Shown piece after piece: positions 6,824 through 16,337 of a stretch of DNA of 38,896 nt. Position numbers and translations under genes: made by a program. Below the pieces are notes generated by a model that made no database searches, was not told the DNA's origin, and saw nothing but the letters and a program-made list of their open reading frames with translations. Origin of the DNA: Chromatiaceae bacterium (GTDB lineage: Bacteria > Pseudomonadota > Gammaproteobacteria > Chromatiales > Chromatiaceae); assembly GCA_025458165.1 (NCBI GenBank), contig JALOTB010000074.1, forward strand, positions 1 through 38,896, in the 5' to 3' direction. The stretch's first letter is position 1; the number at the start of each line of letters is the position of its first letter.

Positions 6824-9800
6824 TCAAGCGGCCGCCGCGTAGATGCTCCGGCCCCCGCCGTAGTAGGAGTCGTAGACGTGCTGGAAGACCGCGGTGGTCT
6901 TCTCCTCGAACAGCTCGGGGGTGTACGCCCGCGGGAGGCCGAGGTCCAGCACCTTCTCGATGGTCACCCGGACGTCGGCCCGGGACTGCTGGCGCTTCCG
7001 CCAGTCCAGCACCAGCTTGCCGGCCTTCAGAGTGATCAATAGCTCCCGCGCCGTGGCCTTGACCTTGTCGCGCTCGTCCTCCGTCAGGTCGATCGCGGGT
7101 TTGGTCAGAAGGTCGAACAGCGCAAGCTCCTCCTCGTCCAGTTGCTCGCCCACCCCCCGGCGCTCCTCTTCGGTCAGGCTCTTGGCGAACGCCACCAGCT
7201 GCTTGAAAAACTCCTCCGCGTTCAGGCTCCCGGCGTTGTAGGCGTCGATGAGGTTCTGGAACTGCTCCAGGTAGTCCATGCGGGTCCGGTTGAGGCGCAC
7301 CATCGCCATGATCTTCTGCGCCACCCTGCCCTTGAGCTTCTCGTTGACGGTGCGCTTGCGGCCAGTCTTGAAGGTTTCGGCGAGCCGCTCGAAGTCGATC
7401 CCGCTCAGATCCACCCGGCGGTCCTCACTGTCGTCGGTATCGCGGATCACATAGCCTTCGGTGGCGATGGAGCGGTCGAGCAGGGACTCGACCTGCTGCA
7501 TGACCTGGGAGATATCCGCCGGCGGCGTGAGGGCGCGGATCTTGTCGGCGATCACCTCCACGGGCGCCACTTCCGCGGCGAACTCATGGGCGGTCGGGTC
7601 CGGCAGGACGGCCTTGTAGAGCCGCACCACGGCATTGGCCAGGTCGAGGAAGTGCCGTTTGAGGTCCTCGGACCCGACCAGGGCCTCCACCGCATCGTCC
7701 AGCAGACCCACGCGAGCGAAACCCTCGGCGGCACGGATCGCCTCCAAGCTAACCCCATGCCGCTGGCAGAGGCCGCCGGCCTCGCTCAACGCCTGACGCA
7801 ACGCCGCGACCAGGGTAGCCTTGTCCTCGACGGGCTTGACCTCGCCCCCGCGGCCGTGTGCCCCATAGATGGCCAGGGCCTTTTCCAGGCTGCGAAACAC
7901 CCCGGCGTAGTCCACGATCAGCCCGTTGACCTTGCCGGGGTAGACCCGGTTGGCGCGGGCGATGGTCTGCATCAGGGTATGGTTGCGCATCGGCTTGTCG
8001 AGATAGAGCGTCGAGCAGCTCGGCACGTCGAAGCCGGTCATCCACATGGCGCAGACAAACACGAGTCGGAAGGGGTCCTCCGGGTTCTTGAATCGGGTTT
8101 CCAGATCCTCGTCCACCATGCGCTTTCGGTGCGGGCGGATATCGAGCCCCTTGGCGGCCATCTCGGCGATCTCGTTCTGGCCCTGGGAGACCACGACGGC
8201 CATGTCGGTGGCCTTCATCAGCCTGATGCGGCCCTCGATCTCCAGGCGGGCCTCCCCCGTCGCCGTGGCGCCCTCCGCCTCTAGGGCCGCCAGCCGCTCC
8301 TGCCACACCCGCTGCACCTTGTCGTACATCCGGACCGCCGTGGCCTTGTCGATGCAGATCATCATCGCCTTGCCCTGGAAGCCCCGGCCGATAAAGTGGT
8401 CCACCAGGTCCTTCGCCACCGCATCCAGCCGATCGTCCCGGGTGATCAGGTGGTACTCCCGGGCGAACTCCCGCTCCAGCTTCGCCTCCTGGGCCTCGTC
8501 CAGCTCCGCCGCCTCCAGCAGGGCCTCCATGTCGGCGTTGAGGTCGTCGTTGACGAGCTGTAGCTCGGGGATGCGGTTCTCGTAGTAGAGGGGCACCGTC
8601 GCGCCGTCCTCCACCGACTGGCGGAAGTCGTAGACGCTGACGTAGTCCCCGAACACCTGGCGGGTCTTCTCCTCCCCCACGATCAGCGGCGTGCCGGTGA
8701 AGGCCAGGAAGGCCGCGTTGGGCAGCGCCGTGCGCATGTTGAGCGCCAGGGTGTCGTACTGGCTGCGGTGCGCCTCGTCGGTGATGACGATGATGTCGCG
8801 GCGCTCAGAGAGGACCGGGTGCACCTCGCCCTTCTCGGTGCGGAACTTGTGGATCAGGGTGAAGACGTAGCGGTGGTCCTCGGTGAGGAGCTGGCGCAGG
8901 TGCTTGCTGCTCTCCGCCTGGGCGTGACCCTCGGTCACCACGCCGGCCGAGGCAAAGTGCTTGTAGATCTGCCCGTCCAGCTCCTGGCGGTCAGTGACGA
9001 TCACGAAGGTCCAGTTGCCCGGCACCTTCCTCAGCACCTTCTGGGCGAAGAACATCATCGAGACGCTCTTGCCGCTGCCCTGGGTGTGCCAGAAGACCCC
9101 GAGCTTCCCCTCACGGGCCCGGATGCCTGCCAGGGCCTCCAGGGCGTTGTTGACGCCGAGGTACTGGTGGTTCTTCGCGGTGAGCTTGATCAGCCCACCC
9201 GGGACGTCCTGGAACAGGGTGAAGCTCTCCACCAGGTCGAGGAAGCGGGCCGGCTCGCAGACACCACGCAGCATGGTCTCCAGGGAGACGCGGGGCGGCT
9301 CGGACTCGTCGTCCACCTTCTTCCACTCGGCGAAGTGCTCCCACCCGGCGGTGATGCTGCCCACCCGGCTCTGGCTGCCGTTGGACAGGATAATGAGCGC
9401 GTTGGGCCAGAAGAGCTGAGGAATGGTGTCCTTGTAATCCCGCAGGTTGCCGCTGAAGGCCGTCTCCAGGCGGCGGTGGACCGCCTTCAGCTCGATGAAC
9501 AGCAGTGGCAGGCCGTTGACGAAGCCCACCAGGTCGGCCCGGCGGGTGTGCATCTCCCCGGTCACCCAGAACTGGGAGCAGATCAGGAAGTCGTTGTTGG
9601 CGGGCTCATCCCAGTCGATGACCCGCACCACCTCCACCGTCTCGCCCTCGCCCTCCGCATCGGGCACCGGCACCCGCACCCCGTTCTTCAGCAGGTGGTA
9701 AAGCTCCCGGTTGGCGGCCACGGCGCTCAGGCGCGAGCGGTCACGGCATAGCTCCTCGATGGCCCCGTGGATCGCCTCGGGCGGGGCCTCCGGGTTGAGA

Positions 9801-9982
9801 TCAAGTAGGGCCTGGCGCAGGCGAACCTTGAGGATGATCTCCGCCTTGGTCTCTCGGCCAAGGGTGCTCGCCCCGCCGTCAAACTCCTGGTAGGCGTTGA
9901 ACGGCTCCCAGCCCAACTCCTCAAGCAACTCAATGGTGGGCTGCTCGACGAGGGAATCCTCAGTGTAGCCGGTGGGGCTCAT
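6824..9982 (-). CDS. hsdR: Type I restriction enzyme, R subunit
   Basis: A 1052-residue motor and nuclease subunit that translocates DNA and cuts it when a type I enzyme meets an unmethylated target. The N-terminal PD-(D/E)XK nuclease has Asp150 and Glu164-Leu-Lys166 (RADLVGFVNGLPLLFIELK). The SF2 helicase has HTQGSGKS (299-306) as Walker A, DEAH (402-405) as motif II and FTGTPL as motif III. Helicase domain 2 includes FDVPSCSTLYLDKPM and IARANRVYPGK. The C-terminal part is helical and binds the methylase core. All expected motifs are intact. It is separated from hsdM/hsdS by cargo genes on the same strand, with 223 bases before its start where it may have its own promoter. Confidence 0.97.
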   Translation of the reverse strand: MSPTGYTEDSLVEQPTIELLEELGWEPFNAYQEFDGGASTLGRETKAEIILKVRLRQALLDLNPEAPPEAIHGAIEELCRDRSRLSAVAANRELYHLLKNGVRVPVPDAEGEGETVEVVRVIDWDEPANNDFLICSQFWVTGEMHTRRADLVGFVNGLPLLFIELKAVHRRLETAFSGNLRDYKDTIPQLFWPNALIILSNGSQSRVGSITAGWEHFAEWKKVDDESEPPRVSLETMLRGVCEPARFLDLVESFTLFQDVPGGLIKLTAKNHQYLGVNNALEALAGIRAREGKLGVFWHTQGSGKSVSMMFFAQKVLRKVPGNWTFVIVTDRQELDGQIYKHFASAGVVTEGHAQAESSKHLRQLLTEDHRYVFTLIHKFRTEKGEVHPVLSERRDIIVITDEAHRSQYDTLALNMRTALPNAAFLAFTGTPLIVGEEKTRQVFGDYVSVYDFRQSVEDGATVPLYYENRIPELQLVNDDLNADMEALLEAAELDEAQEAKLEREFAREYHLITRDDRLDAVAKDLVDHFIGRGFQGKAMMICIDKATAVRMYDKVQRVWQERLAALEAEGATATGEARLEIEGRIRLMKATDMAVVVSQGQNEIAEMAAKGLDIRPHRKRMVDEDLETRFKNPEDPFRLVFVCAMWMTGFDVPSCSTLYLDKPMRNHTLMQTIARANRVYPGKVNGLIVDYAGVFRSLEKALAIYGAHGRGGEVKPVEDKATLVAALRQALSEAGGLCQRHGVSLEAIRAAEGFARVGLLDDAVEALVGSEDLKRHFLDLANAVVRLYKAVLPDPTAHEFAAEVAPVEVIADKIRALTPPADISQVMQQVESLLDRSIATEGYVIRDTDDSEDRRVDLSGIDFERLAETFKTGRKRTVNEKLKGRVAQKIMAMVRLNRTRMDYLEQFQNLIDAYNAGSLNAEEFFKQLVAFAKSLTEEERRGVGEQLDEEELALFDLLTKPAIDLTEDERDKVKATARELLITLKAGKLVLDWRKRQQSRADVRVTIEKVLDLGLPRAYTPELFEEKTTAVFQHVYDSYYGGGRSIYAAAA

Positions 9983-10205
9983 CGCTCATGCTCGCCTATC
10001 GGCGTGAGAGCACCTGTCCGACACACCCAACTCCCAGTGCGTGGCACCTGAAACGCAGAGCCATGTCCTACGGAAGTACCTCAAATATGCCAGGAAACCC
10101 CGAAACAGCCACCTTCCGCACACCACGTTCAAGGGATTCCGCCGGCGACAACCAGAAGCTATCCGGCGACACGCCCGTATGGAATATGCCGCGTTGCGTC
10201 TGACC

Positions 10206-11525
10206 CTATCCACTTCTTCCGTAATATTCTTCGAGCAGCTTTACCGAAAACCTTCTCACTTTATCGCCATCACCGTCCACGGTCGCCTTAATTAAGTGGC
10301 TTACCGTTTTATGTTTAAGCTGTACGTCACCAAACTTGAACTTGCTCGCTAGCCGAATCCAATTCGTCCTCGGCTTATCATCTGCTAGTTTACCCAAAAC
10401 TCTGGCATCCCCCGGAAGTGCATTGTTCAAATAAAATCCCCAGCGATCCAAGGTGATTTTCGACAAGAGTCTGACTGCCTCAGGTTCGGCACTCCAAGCA
10501 ACTCCATAATAATTACCCATTGAAACAGATAGCAGCGCCGTAATGCATGCGGGCAACGCTGGCGTTGGAATCGTTGTTCCAAGCTTCGCCAAGTTGCTCA
10601 CCGGCGCCGCTTCGTTGTAGAAGTTATTCATTCCATCATGCGCCCGCAGAATCGCTTCGGCAGCTTTGACAAAGGTATCGCTTCGCAGATTCTCCGGAAC
10701 ATAATCGAATCCTCTTACCTTGAGAAGGGCGCTCTTTAAACCAGCCACTACGGTCGATTTACCGTCTGCGAATGCCTCGGCATAGGCGTGACCAATTTGC
10801 CATCTCTCAGTGTCTCGCAATTCGGACCAGATAGTTGGTATTAACACGTTAGTGTTAGCTAGTGTATGCTCCAGCCCTGCCCCGACGCTCTTCTTTGCCG
10901 AATTCATCAGCACGCTTACGGTTAGCTTCTTAAAGAAGTATGGCGAACCTTTGAGTAACTCAACATATTGCGAATCGTTAGTTATTGCCTCTCCCTCTAG
11001 CGCGACACGAAAGTCCACAAACTTCTTCGCCACTTCAACCTTCGGGCGACCCAAGACGCTCTTGATGCACGCCTTTAGAGAGGAAATTGCCTCCGCTTCG
11101 TCAATCTCCTCTAAAGTCGCCGCATTGTACTCAAGTTGAGAGAAATGCGTTACCAACTCATGGGTATGCCTGAGACGCATAGCGTCCGTTGAAGAAACAA
11201 TCCCCAATTCCTCGGCCAACCTTATTGCATCGCGCGCTGTAAGAACGTCATCTACTTCATCATCCTCTGCAACATCCGCTCGCCCGAGCATTTCCCCAAG
11301 AAGGCCGACCCCAACAGTAGCAAGCTCCTTTTTCAATGCATTAAGCGCTTTTCCCCAGAGATAATTGACGCCCATTTCAAAGTGCCCAGCGTCGAACGCT
11401 GAGACAATCTGGCGTTGATCGCGAGGAGTTAGTTGAGCTGCATAGATCATAATTTGCGAAGGTGTCTTCGCACTAGCAGGAAGCAACTCCCCACTCTCGG
11501 GCTGCCACAATGTCAAGCTGCTCAT
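10206..11525 (-). CDS. Unrecognised helical protein, partner of the DAC-like gene
   Basis: A 439-residue protein I do not recognise. It is soluble with no signal peptide or membrane segment and looks mostly helical. An early part includes FEMGVNYLWGKALNALKKEL (about 53-72), followed by an acidic stretch (AEDDEVDD) and a helical region with RLRHTHELVTH near residue 120. The latter is loosely reminiscent of HEPN-type R...H helices, but the spacing is not canonical. The start at 11525 overlaps the upstream gene stop (ATGA), so the two are translationally coupled. Base composition is clearly more AT-rich than hsdR and hsdM. It could be the effector or the regulator of a two-gene system with the DAC-like protein; that is inference from coupling and location. 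Confidence 0.7.
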   Translation of the reverse strand: MSSLTLWQPESGELLPASAKTPSQIMIYAAQLTPRDQRQIVSAFDAGHFEMGVNYLWGKALNALKKELATVGVGLLGEMLGRADVAEDDEVDDVLTARDAIRLAEELGIVSSTDAMRLRHTHELVTHFSQLEYNAATLEEIDEAEAISSLKACIKSVLGRPKVEVAKKFVDFRVALEGEAITNDSQYVELLKGSPYFFKKLTVSVLMNSAKKSVGAGLEHTLANTNVLIPTIWSELRDTERWQIGHAYAEAFADGKSTVVAGLKSALLKVRGFDYVPENLRSDTFVKAAEAILRAHDGMNNFYNEAAPVSNLAKLGTTIPTPALPACITALLSVSMGNYYGVAWSAEPEAVRLLSKITLDRWGFYLNNALPGDARVLGKLADDKPRTNWIRLASKFKFGDVQLKHKTVSHLIKATVDGDGDKVRRFSVKLLEEYYGRSG

Positions 11526-12541
11526 ATTTCGCCGCCCTCGAAGTTGGACCAACCATCCTGCGATTGCATGAAAACACCACACAGGCCACGTCCAATGTGC
11601 TCCGATAATGTCAGAAATGCACGTTTCCGTGCGCCACCATGAACCTCCATTTTCTTGCCAACCTTCACAAAGCAGTTATACCCGAGCAGCCTCGCCTTAG
11701 TATCAAACAGCAAAATGCCATCTGTGTTGAGCATACCCTTCAGCAAGAATCCCTTACTGCTAGCAAACGACTCGGTTATCCGCTGATTTGCTAGTTGCTC
11801 AACAATGAGCCCGAAGTCAACGGGATTATCGAGAATCACCCCATCATCTGCGAGCAACCGAGGAGCTTTCTTCATATTGGTCACAGCAATAATACATCCA
11901 TGAGATTCTCGCAAAGAGTCAAACAGCAACCTATTTAGAAAGCTCTTTAGAGGATCGCGATACTTTTCCTTAACACTCGATGAAATCAGTGCGACCAACT
12001 TATCTAAGTACTGTAGTGGCGGCGGACTTTCCTCTTTTCGATGATCAAGAAAGATGTAGTGCCGATTGCCGGCATTCGACCTAATCTCAACACAGTCGTC
12101 GGCCACGTGGAAAACCTTCACTACAATCAAGTCGTTGTTTTCGGATAGCGCAACATCATCGACAAGTACTGAAACCGGGCTCGACGACCCCCTGAAAAGC
12201 CCGAACTCAATGCGGTCATTGTTACTATCAACGTAAATCATCCAGCCGCCCGTTGCGAGGGGTGCGCACTTTTTTAGAGCGAACTTTATGCCAGACGCAT
12301 CAGCAGTACTGGTTCCGATGCGGACTGACTCGCTATCCGGCAGCATCAAGCAAAGCTCTGATATATTGTTTGTTATATATACTCTTGGCGCGAGCTTCCT
12401 CCCTTCCTCTTGATACCGGGCGAGCAAGACTATTAACTCCACCAAATTGATCGTTTGTGCAAGGATTGGAATTCCGGTGCCTTGCGAGAAATCAGAAACA
12501 GCGCCTAACAACTGGGTTCGAAATGTAATGTTAGTAGGCAT
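11522..12541 (-). CDS. Divergent diadenylate cyclase (DAC/DisA_N)-like protein
   Basis: A 339-residue protein. The N-terminal 200 residues are an unrecognised, probably sensory domain. From about residue 205 the pattern follows DAC domains such as CdaA. HGCIIAVTN (214-222) and GVILDNPVDFGLIVEQL match the early strands. TDGILLFD (273-280) sits where the catalytic DGA motif is. GGARKRAFLTLSEH (302-315) sits where GTRHRAAxGxSE is, and the ending GVFMQSQDGWSNFEGG resembles IVSEETGGVSVAKNG. Thus DGA is DGI and RHR is RKR: the fold is likely, activity uncertain. DAC domains make cyclic di-AMP; a variant could make another nucleotide or only bind one. The ATG at 12541 follows GCAGGATACC and overlaps the DUF262 remnant. 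It is AT-richer than its neighbours, suggesting recent acquisition. Confidence 0.65.
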   Translation of the reverse strand: MPTNITFRTQLLGAVSDFSQGTGIPILAQTINLVELIVLLARYQEEGRKLAPRVYITNNISELCLMLPDSESVRIGTSTADASGIKFALKKCAPLATGGWMIYVDSNNDRIEFGLFRGSSSPVSVLVDDVALSENNDLIVVKVFHVADDCVEIRSNAGNRHYIFLDHRKEESPPPLQYLDKLVALISSSVKEKYRDPLKSFLNRLLFDSLRESHGCIIAVTNMKKAPRLLADDGVILDNPVDFGLIVEQLANQRITESFASSKGFLLKGMLNTDGILLFDTKARLLGYNCFVKVGKKMEVHGGARKRAFLTLSEHIGRGLCGVFMQSQDGWSNFEGGEI

Positions 12542-13016
12542 GGTATCCTGCTTCCCGGTCGAACAGGTCCGTCTCCGGGTTCCACTGCACCGAGATGTTC
12601 GGGATGAAGGTCTTGTCCCGTCGGATGGCGGCATCGGCCACCTCGAACTTTTCGGTCAGCGGGCTGAAGGCGATCTCGATCTGCTCCGAGGCGTAGTTCT
12701 CCCGCACCACCGGTACACCCTTGACGACCGCAAAGAGCGAGGTCAGGCGCTGCTGCCCGTCCACGATCAGCAGGCTGGGGACCTTCTGCTTGCTGTCGCT
12801 ACCGATGGTCCGGGAGTCCTCCACGTTCGCGTTCTCCCAGAGGAGCAGGTAGCCCACGGGGTAGCCGCGGTACATCGAGTCGAACAGGTTGCGCACCTTC
12901 GCGTTCTTCCACACGAAGGGCCGCTGGATGTCCGGCAGTCCGATCGTGCCCATCGCGACCGCGTCCATCAGGGCGCCGAGGGTGTAGTCGACCTTCGTGA
13001 AGACGGTGTCGCTCAT
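12531..13016 (-). pseudogene. Truncated DUF262 (GmrSD N-terminal-type) protein
   Basis: 161 residues matching the N-terminal nuclease/NTPase half of DUF262 proteins, which include the GmrSD/BrxU-type modification-dependent restriction enzymes of about 500-700 residues. Motifs are GTIGLPDIQRPFVWKNAKVRNLFDS (from about residue 23) and LLIVDGQQRLTSL (83-95). The frame ends HAY-stop inside the first codons of the DAC-like gene, so the C-terminal HNH-bearing half is gone. The start overlaps the hsdS stop (ATGA at 13013-13016) and has a GAGGAG ribosome binding site within hsdS. It may still be translated, but it is most likely a remnant cut by insertion of the downstream pair. Confidence 0.8.
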
Positions 13017-14206
13017 GCGGCTTGCTCCTCGGGGACGGCGATGTCCAGCTCTGATATATCCAACTCGCCAGAGATGAGCTTGGGGAGGAGGAGGTCGCGG
13101 GTGCGGCGGAGATTCCGGTTACGGGACGAAGCCGTCTTCACGGTTTGGAGCATTGGCTGGACGGACGCCTCGAACACGTTCAGCAAATTCGGGGGTGGCA
13201 TTGGAACAAGCATTGACGCCAACGCTTCCCACTTGATGACCGGCATCTTTGTGCCTGTGCTGTGCTTATCTGCCCAGCGAATTGTGTCTTCCGACGACAA
13301 GAGCACCGCAAGAAAAGATCGCAGGAACTCTGCCGTGGGCCGCAGCACCAGCACCGAAACATTGGTTACCCCTTGAAAAGGAGCAAGCGCGACTTTGTGT
13401 AGATAGGGTCGAATAGAACCGAACAGGATGTCATCTTCCTGAAAAAGAATGCGCGAAGTTGTAAGCTCCGCTGGAGTTCCAGTTTCCGCCACCATCAGCG
13501 TTCGCGATCGCATTTTCGCCAAGTCGAGCAAGGGGAGTTCGGCATTTAATCGCTCGTCAAACTTGTCTTTTCTCAGCGAAGCTATCTTACCGAGCGGTGT
13601 CAACGCCCACTTTTCCGGAATCTTGCCGCAGGGAGAATCGATCATGCGGGCCTGCCCATGCCCGGGGAAACGGAACTTGACAAACCACTCGCGGTAGAGG
13701 TTCTGCGCCATCTCCTCCAGGATCTTGATCCGCCGCAGGTTGTTCTCGATCAGGCCGTCGTAGGCGGAGAGGATGGCAGCGATCTTGCGCTGTTCGGCAA
13801 CAGGGGGTAGGTGTATTTCCAGATCACGGAGGATAGTCAAGGTAAGAAATTTCGTTGCGGCACCAGTAGATATGCTCCTCAGAAGCTCCAATTTTGGTTG
13901 CAAGGCGTAGTATAGATAACGATTAAGCAATGTCTCTGCGTTCAAGGTTTCGAGGACGTAGGTGCGCTGGTACGCATCGAACTTGCCAGAGAAATAATGC
14001 AGCGGATAAACGCCCGCGGCGTTATTGCCAGCGAGCAACACAGCCTCGCAATCAAACGAATAGGTGCCCGTTCTGAATACCTCGCGGGAGCACGTAAAGA
14101 AAGGATATGCGCCATCCTCAATGGCGGCATTTGAGTTGAGCTTGCCTGTACGGATGGAAATCAAAGCGCCAAGCTTGGACGTTGTACGGTGGCTACCGCA
14201 GAACAT
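13013..14206 (-). CDS. hsdS: Type I restriction enzyme, S (specificity) subunit
   Basis: A 397-residue target-recognition subunit that directs both methylation and cutting by the HsdM/HsdR complex. The layout is a first target-recognition domain (about 1-130), a central conserved helical region (LPPVAEQRKIAAILSAYDGL with NLYREWFVKFRFPG, about 135-185), a second recognition domain (about 195-325) and a distal conserved helix ending with TRDLLLPKLISGELDISEL. The recognition domains are AT-richer than hsdM, as is usual for exchanged specificity modules. The ATG at 14206 is preferred to the GTG one codon earlier because it sits seven bases after AAGGAG. Either way it overlaps the hsdM stop. The bipartite target cannot be predicted from sequence alone. 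Confidence 0.95.
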   Translation of the reverse strand: MFCGSHRTTSKLGALISIRTGKLNSNAAIEDGAYPFFTCSREVFRTGTYSFDCEAVLLAGNNAAGVYPLHYFSGKFDAYQRTYVLETLNAETLLNRYLYYALQPKLELLRSISTGAATKFLTLTILRDLEIHLPPVAEQRKIAAILSAYDGLIENNLRRIKILEEMAQNLYREWFVKFRFPGHGQARMIDSPCGKIPEKWALTPLGKIASLRKDKFDERLNAELPLLDLAKMRSRTLMVAETGTPAELTTSRILFQEDDILFGSIRPYLHKVALAPFQGVTNVSVLVLRPTAEFLRSFLAVLLSSEDTIRWADKHSTGTKMPVIKWEALASMLVPMPPPNLLNVFEASVQPMLQTVKTASSRNRNLRRTRDLLLPKLISGELDISELDIAVPEEQAA

Positions 14207-15753
14207 CACGGTTCTCCTTCAAGCAACGTCGCGACGTTCTCCGCAATCCGATCCTCCAACTCCCGCGCCTCGCCGTTCAGGGTCTCCAGCTCCTCGTTCA
14301 GCTCCTCCAGCCGCTCCTTGAAGTCGAAGTCGTCCTCGGCACGGGCGGCCACGCCCACGTAGCGGCCGGGGTTCAGGCTCCAGCCCTGGGACTCTATCTC
14401 GGCGAGGGTGGCGACCTTGCACAGACCGGCCACGTCCTCGTACCGGCCGCTGGGGAAGTGCTCGGCCAGCAGCTCGGCGCTGTCGTGCAGGCTCTCGGGC
14501 TCCTCGCCCCGGTAGAGGCGGGCGATGTTGGCCAGGAACTCGATCTGGGCGGGCGTCCAGTCCCGGTGGGCGCGGTCGATCTGCCGGTAGATGTGGCGGG
14601 CGTCGATGAAGAGGACGGTCTCGCGCACGTCGTTGTCGCCCTTGTCCAGGAACCACAGGGTGCAGGGCAGCGTGACCGTGTAGAAGAAGTTGGAGCCGAC
14701 CGCGACCATCGCCTCCACCGCGCCGGACTCGATGAGCTGGCGGCGGATCTCCAGCTCCGAGCCCCGGGCGTCGGAGGCGGAGTTGGCCATGACGAAGCCG
14801 GCCCGTCCGGTCTCGTTCAGGGCGCTGTAGAAGAGCTGAATCCACAGGTAGTTGGCGTTGTCGGTGCGCGGCAGACCGAAGGGAAAACGGGGATCGTCCT
14901 TCAGCCGGTCCTTGTCCACCCGGTCCACGTTGAAGGGGGGATTGGCCATGACGAAGTCGAACCTGCCGACTGTGTTGTGCAGATCCTCGTAGTAGGCGTT
15001 GCCCTGGCGGATGTCGCCGGAGAGGCCGTGCACCGCCAGGTTCATCTTCCCCAAGCGCACGGTCTCGGCGACCTTCTCTTGGCCGTAGATGGACAGCTCC
15101 GCGCTCGGGTTCTTCTTGTGCTCCTCCACGAACCGGGCGCTCTGCACGAACATGCCGCATGAGCCGGATGCAAGGTCGAGGATGCGGCCGTGGAAGGGCT
15201 GGATGATGCCGACGATGAGCTGGACGATAGCGATGGGCGTGAAGAACTCGCCGCCCTTCTGGCCCTCGGCGCGGGCGAAGTTGCCGAGGAAGTACTCGTA
15301 GATCCTGCCGAAGGCGTCCCCCTCGATGTCCATGGGGATGGAGTTGAGGGTCTTCAGCAGCTCCTTGAGCAGCGCGTTCTCGAAGCGGTTGTAGGTCTTG
15401 GGCAGGACGTCCTTGAGGTCCGGGTTCTCCGCCTCGATGGCGCGCATGGCGTCGTTGATGGCGGCCCCGATGTTGGCCCCCTCGGGCATCCGGATCAGGG
15501 TCGAGAACCGCGCGGCCTCGGGCAGGTAGAGCACGCCGCGGGCCTGGTAGTCCGCAGCGCCGATTCGCCGCCGCCCGCCGCCCCCGCCCTCCAGCTCCTT
15601 GGCGGCGGCCTGGAACTTGTGGTCCGCGTAGCGCAGGAAGACCAGTCCCAGGACAGGGACCGAGTATTCCGACGACTTCAGCTTGGAGTTGGCCCGCAGC
15701 TCGTCGGCCGCGGCCCACAGGCGGGCCTCGATCTGGCTTCCGTTATGGTTCAA
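14206..15753 (-). CDS. hsdM: Type I restriction enzyme, M (adenine methylase) subunit
   Basis: A 515-residue N6-adenine methyltransferase subunit. An N-terminal helical domain ([19 protein letters not shown], from residue 12) leads to the Rossmann-type methylase core. That core has [10 protein letters not shown] (193-202) as the S-adenosylmethionine motif and NPPF (271-274) as the catalytic motif [17 protein letters not shown] upstream is characteristic of HsdM. The C-terminus is a coiled coil (about 478-512) for contact with HsdS. The start is a TTG at 15753 placed five bases after AAGGAG, which decides it; the sequence [13 protein letters not shown] supports it. It is coupled to hsdS by overlap and begins 68 bases after the PIN gene. 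Confidence 0.97.
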   Translation of the reverse strand: MNHNGSQIEARLWAAADELRANSKLKSSEYSVPVLGLVFLRYADHKFQAAAKELEGGGGGRRRIGAADYQARGVLYLPEAARFSTLIRMPEGANIGAAINDAMRAIEAENPDLKDVLPKTYNRFENALLKELLKTLNSIPMDIEGDAFGRIYEYFLGNFARAEGQKGGEFFTPIAIVQLIVGIIQPFHGRILDLASGSCGMFVQSARFVEEHKKNPSAELSIYGQEKVAETVRLGKMNLAVHGLSGDIRQGNAYYEDLHNTVGRFDFVMANPPFNVDRVDKDRLKDDPRFPFGLPRTDNANYLWIQLFYSALNETGRAGFVMANSASDARGSELEIRRQLIESGAVEAMVAVGSNFFYTVTLPCTLWFLDKGDNDVRETVLFIDARHIYRQIDRAHRDWTPAQIEFLANIARLYRGEEPESLHDSAELLAEHFPSGRYEDVAGLCKVATLAEIESQGWSLNPGRYVGVAARAEDDFDFKERLEELNEELETLNGEARELEDRIAENVATLLEGEP

Positions 15754-15821
15754 GGGTGCTCCTTGGGTCTCTCGGACCCTCGTTCTTGTGCTCGTACAGA
15801 CGGCGTCGGCCCCGGCTCAGC

Positions 15822-16337
15822 TTATGTCTGTTCCCAAAGGAAGCGGGCCTCCAGCTCCCGAAGCATCGCGAAGGTGTCCTGGTACTCGATTCCGAACTGC
15901 TTGCAGACATTCGGAAGCGGCACGCGCTTCTTGGCCGTTGCAGCGAACTCCTCGTGGGTGACCAGAGTGTGGCCATGGGCCTTGGCGAAGGCGGCGAGCC
16001 AGCCGTCCGCCACCTGCGCAAACTCGGCCTTTGCGGCGGGGGTGAACTGGGCCTCGTCCTGCACCCAGGCCATCATGGAGCCGAAGTGGGCGATGACCGC
16101 CGCATCCTGGGTCGAGTGGAAGAGATCGGATGGCGCCGTGTCCTTGATCCACTGATCCAAAGCGTCTCCAGTTTTCAACTCCTGACGCACTCGGTCGATA
16201 CTGAGGACGCGATTGGCCACTTGGTGGTGCAGAAGCCAAACCCAGAAACCGGGGCAAATGTCGAAGCCGTAGTAGCGGCGGTGGGCTTCGACGAAGACGT
16301 TGGTGTCCAGCAGGTACGTCCTTGTGGGTACCGTCAT
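15822..16337 (-). CDS. PIN-domain protein, DUF4411 family (probable toxin)
   Basis: A 171-residue protein with the PIN-type opening TYLLDTNVFVEAHRRYYGFDICPGFW, whose first acidic residue is Asp11, plus further acids in HSTQDAAVIAHF and THEEF. This is the DUF4411 branch of PIN-like nucleases, which usually occur next to an XRE/ImmA protein, as here. PIN toxins are Mg-dependent ribonucleases that cut tRNA or mRNA. Its start overlaps the stop of the ImmA gene (ATGA, 16334-16337), so the presumed antitoxin is translated first. Toxicity is inferred from family and gene order. Confidence 0.85.
   Translation of the reverse strand: MTVPTRTYLLDTNVFVEAHRRYYGFDICPGFWVWLLHHQVANRVLSIDRVRQELKTGDALDQWIKDTAPSDLFHSTQDAAVIAHFGSMMAWVQDEAQFTPAAKAEFAQVADGWLAAFAKAHGHTLVTHEEFAATAKKRVPLPNVCKQFGIEYQDTFAMLRELEARFLWEQT

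Noticed and set aside
12447..13376. Plus-strand frame of 309 codons across the DUF262 and hsdS genes
   Set aside because: It crosses the ends of three well-supported minus-strand genes and reads as antisense translation.
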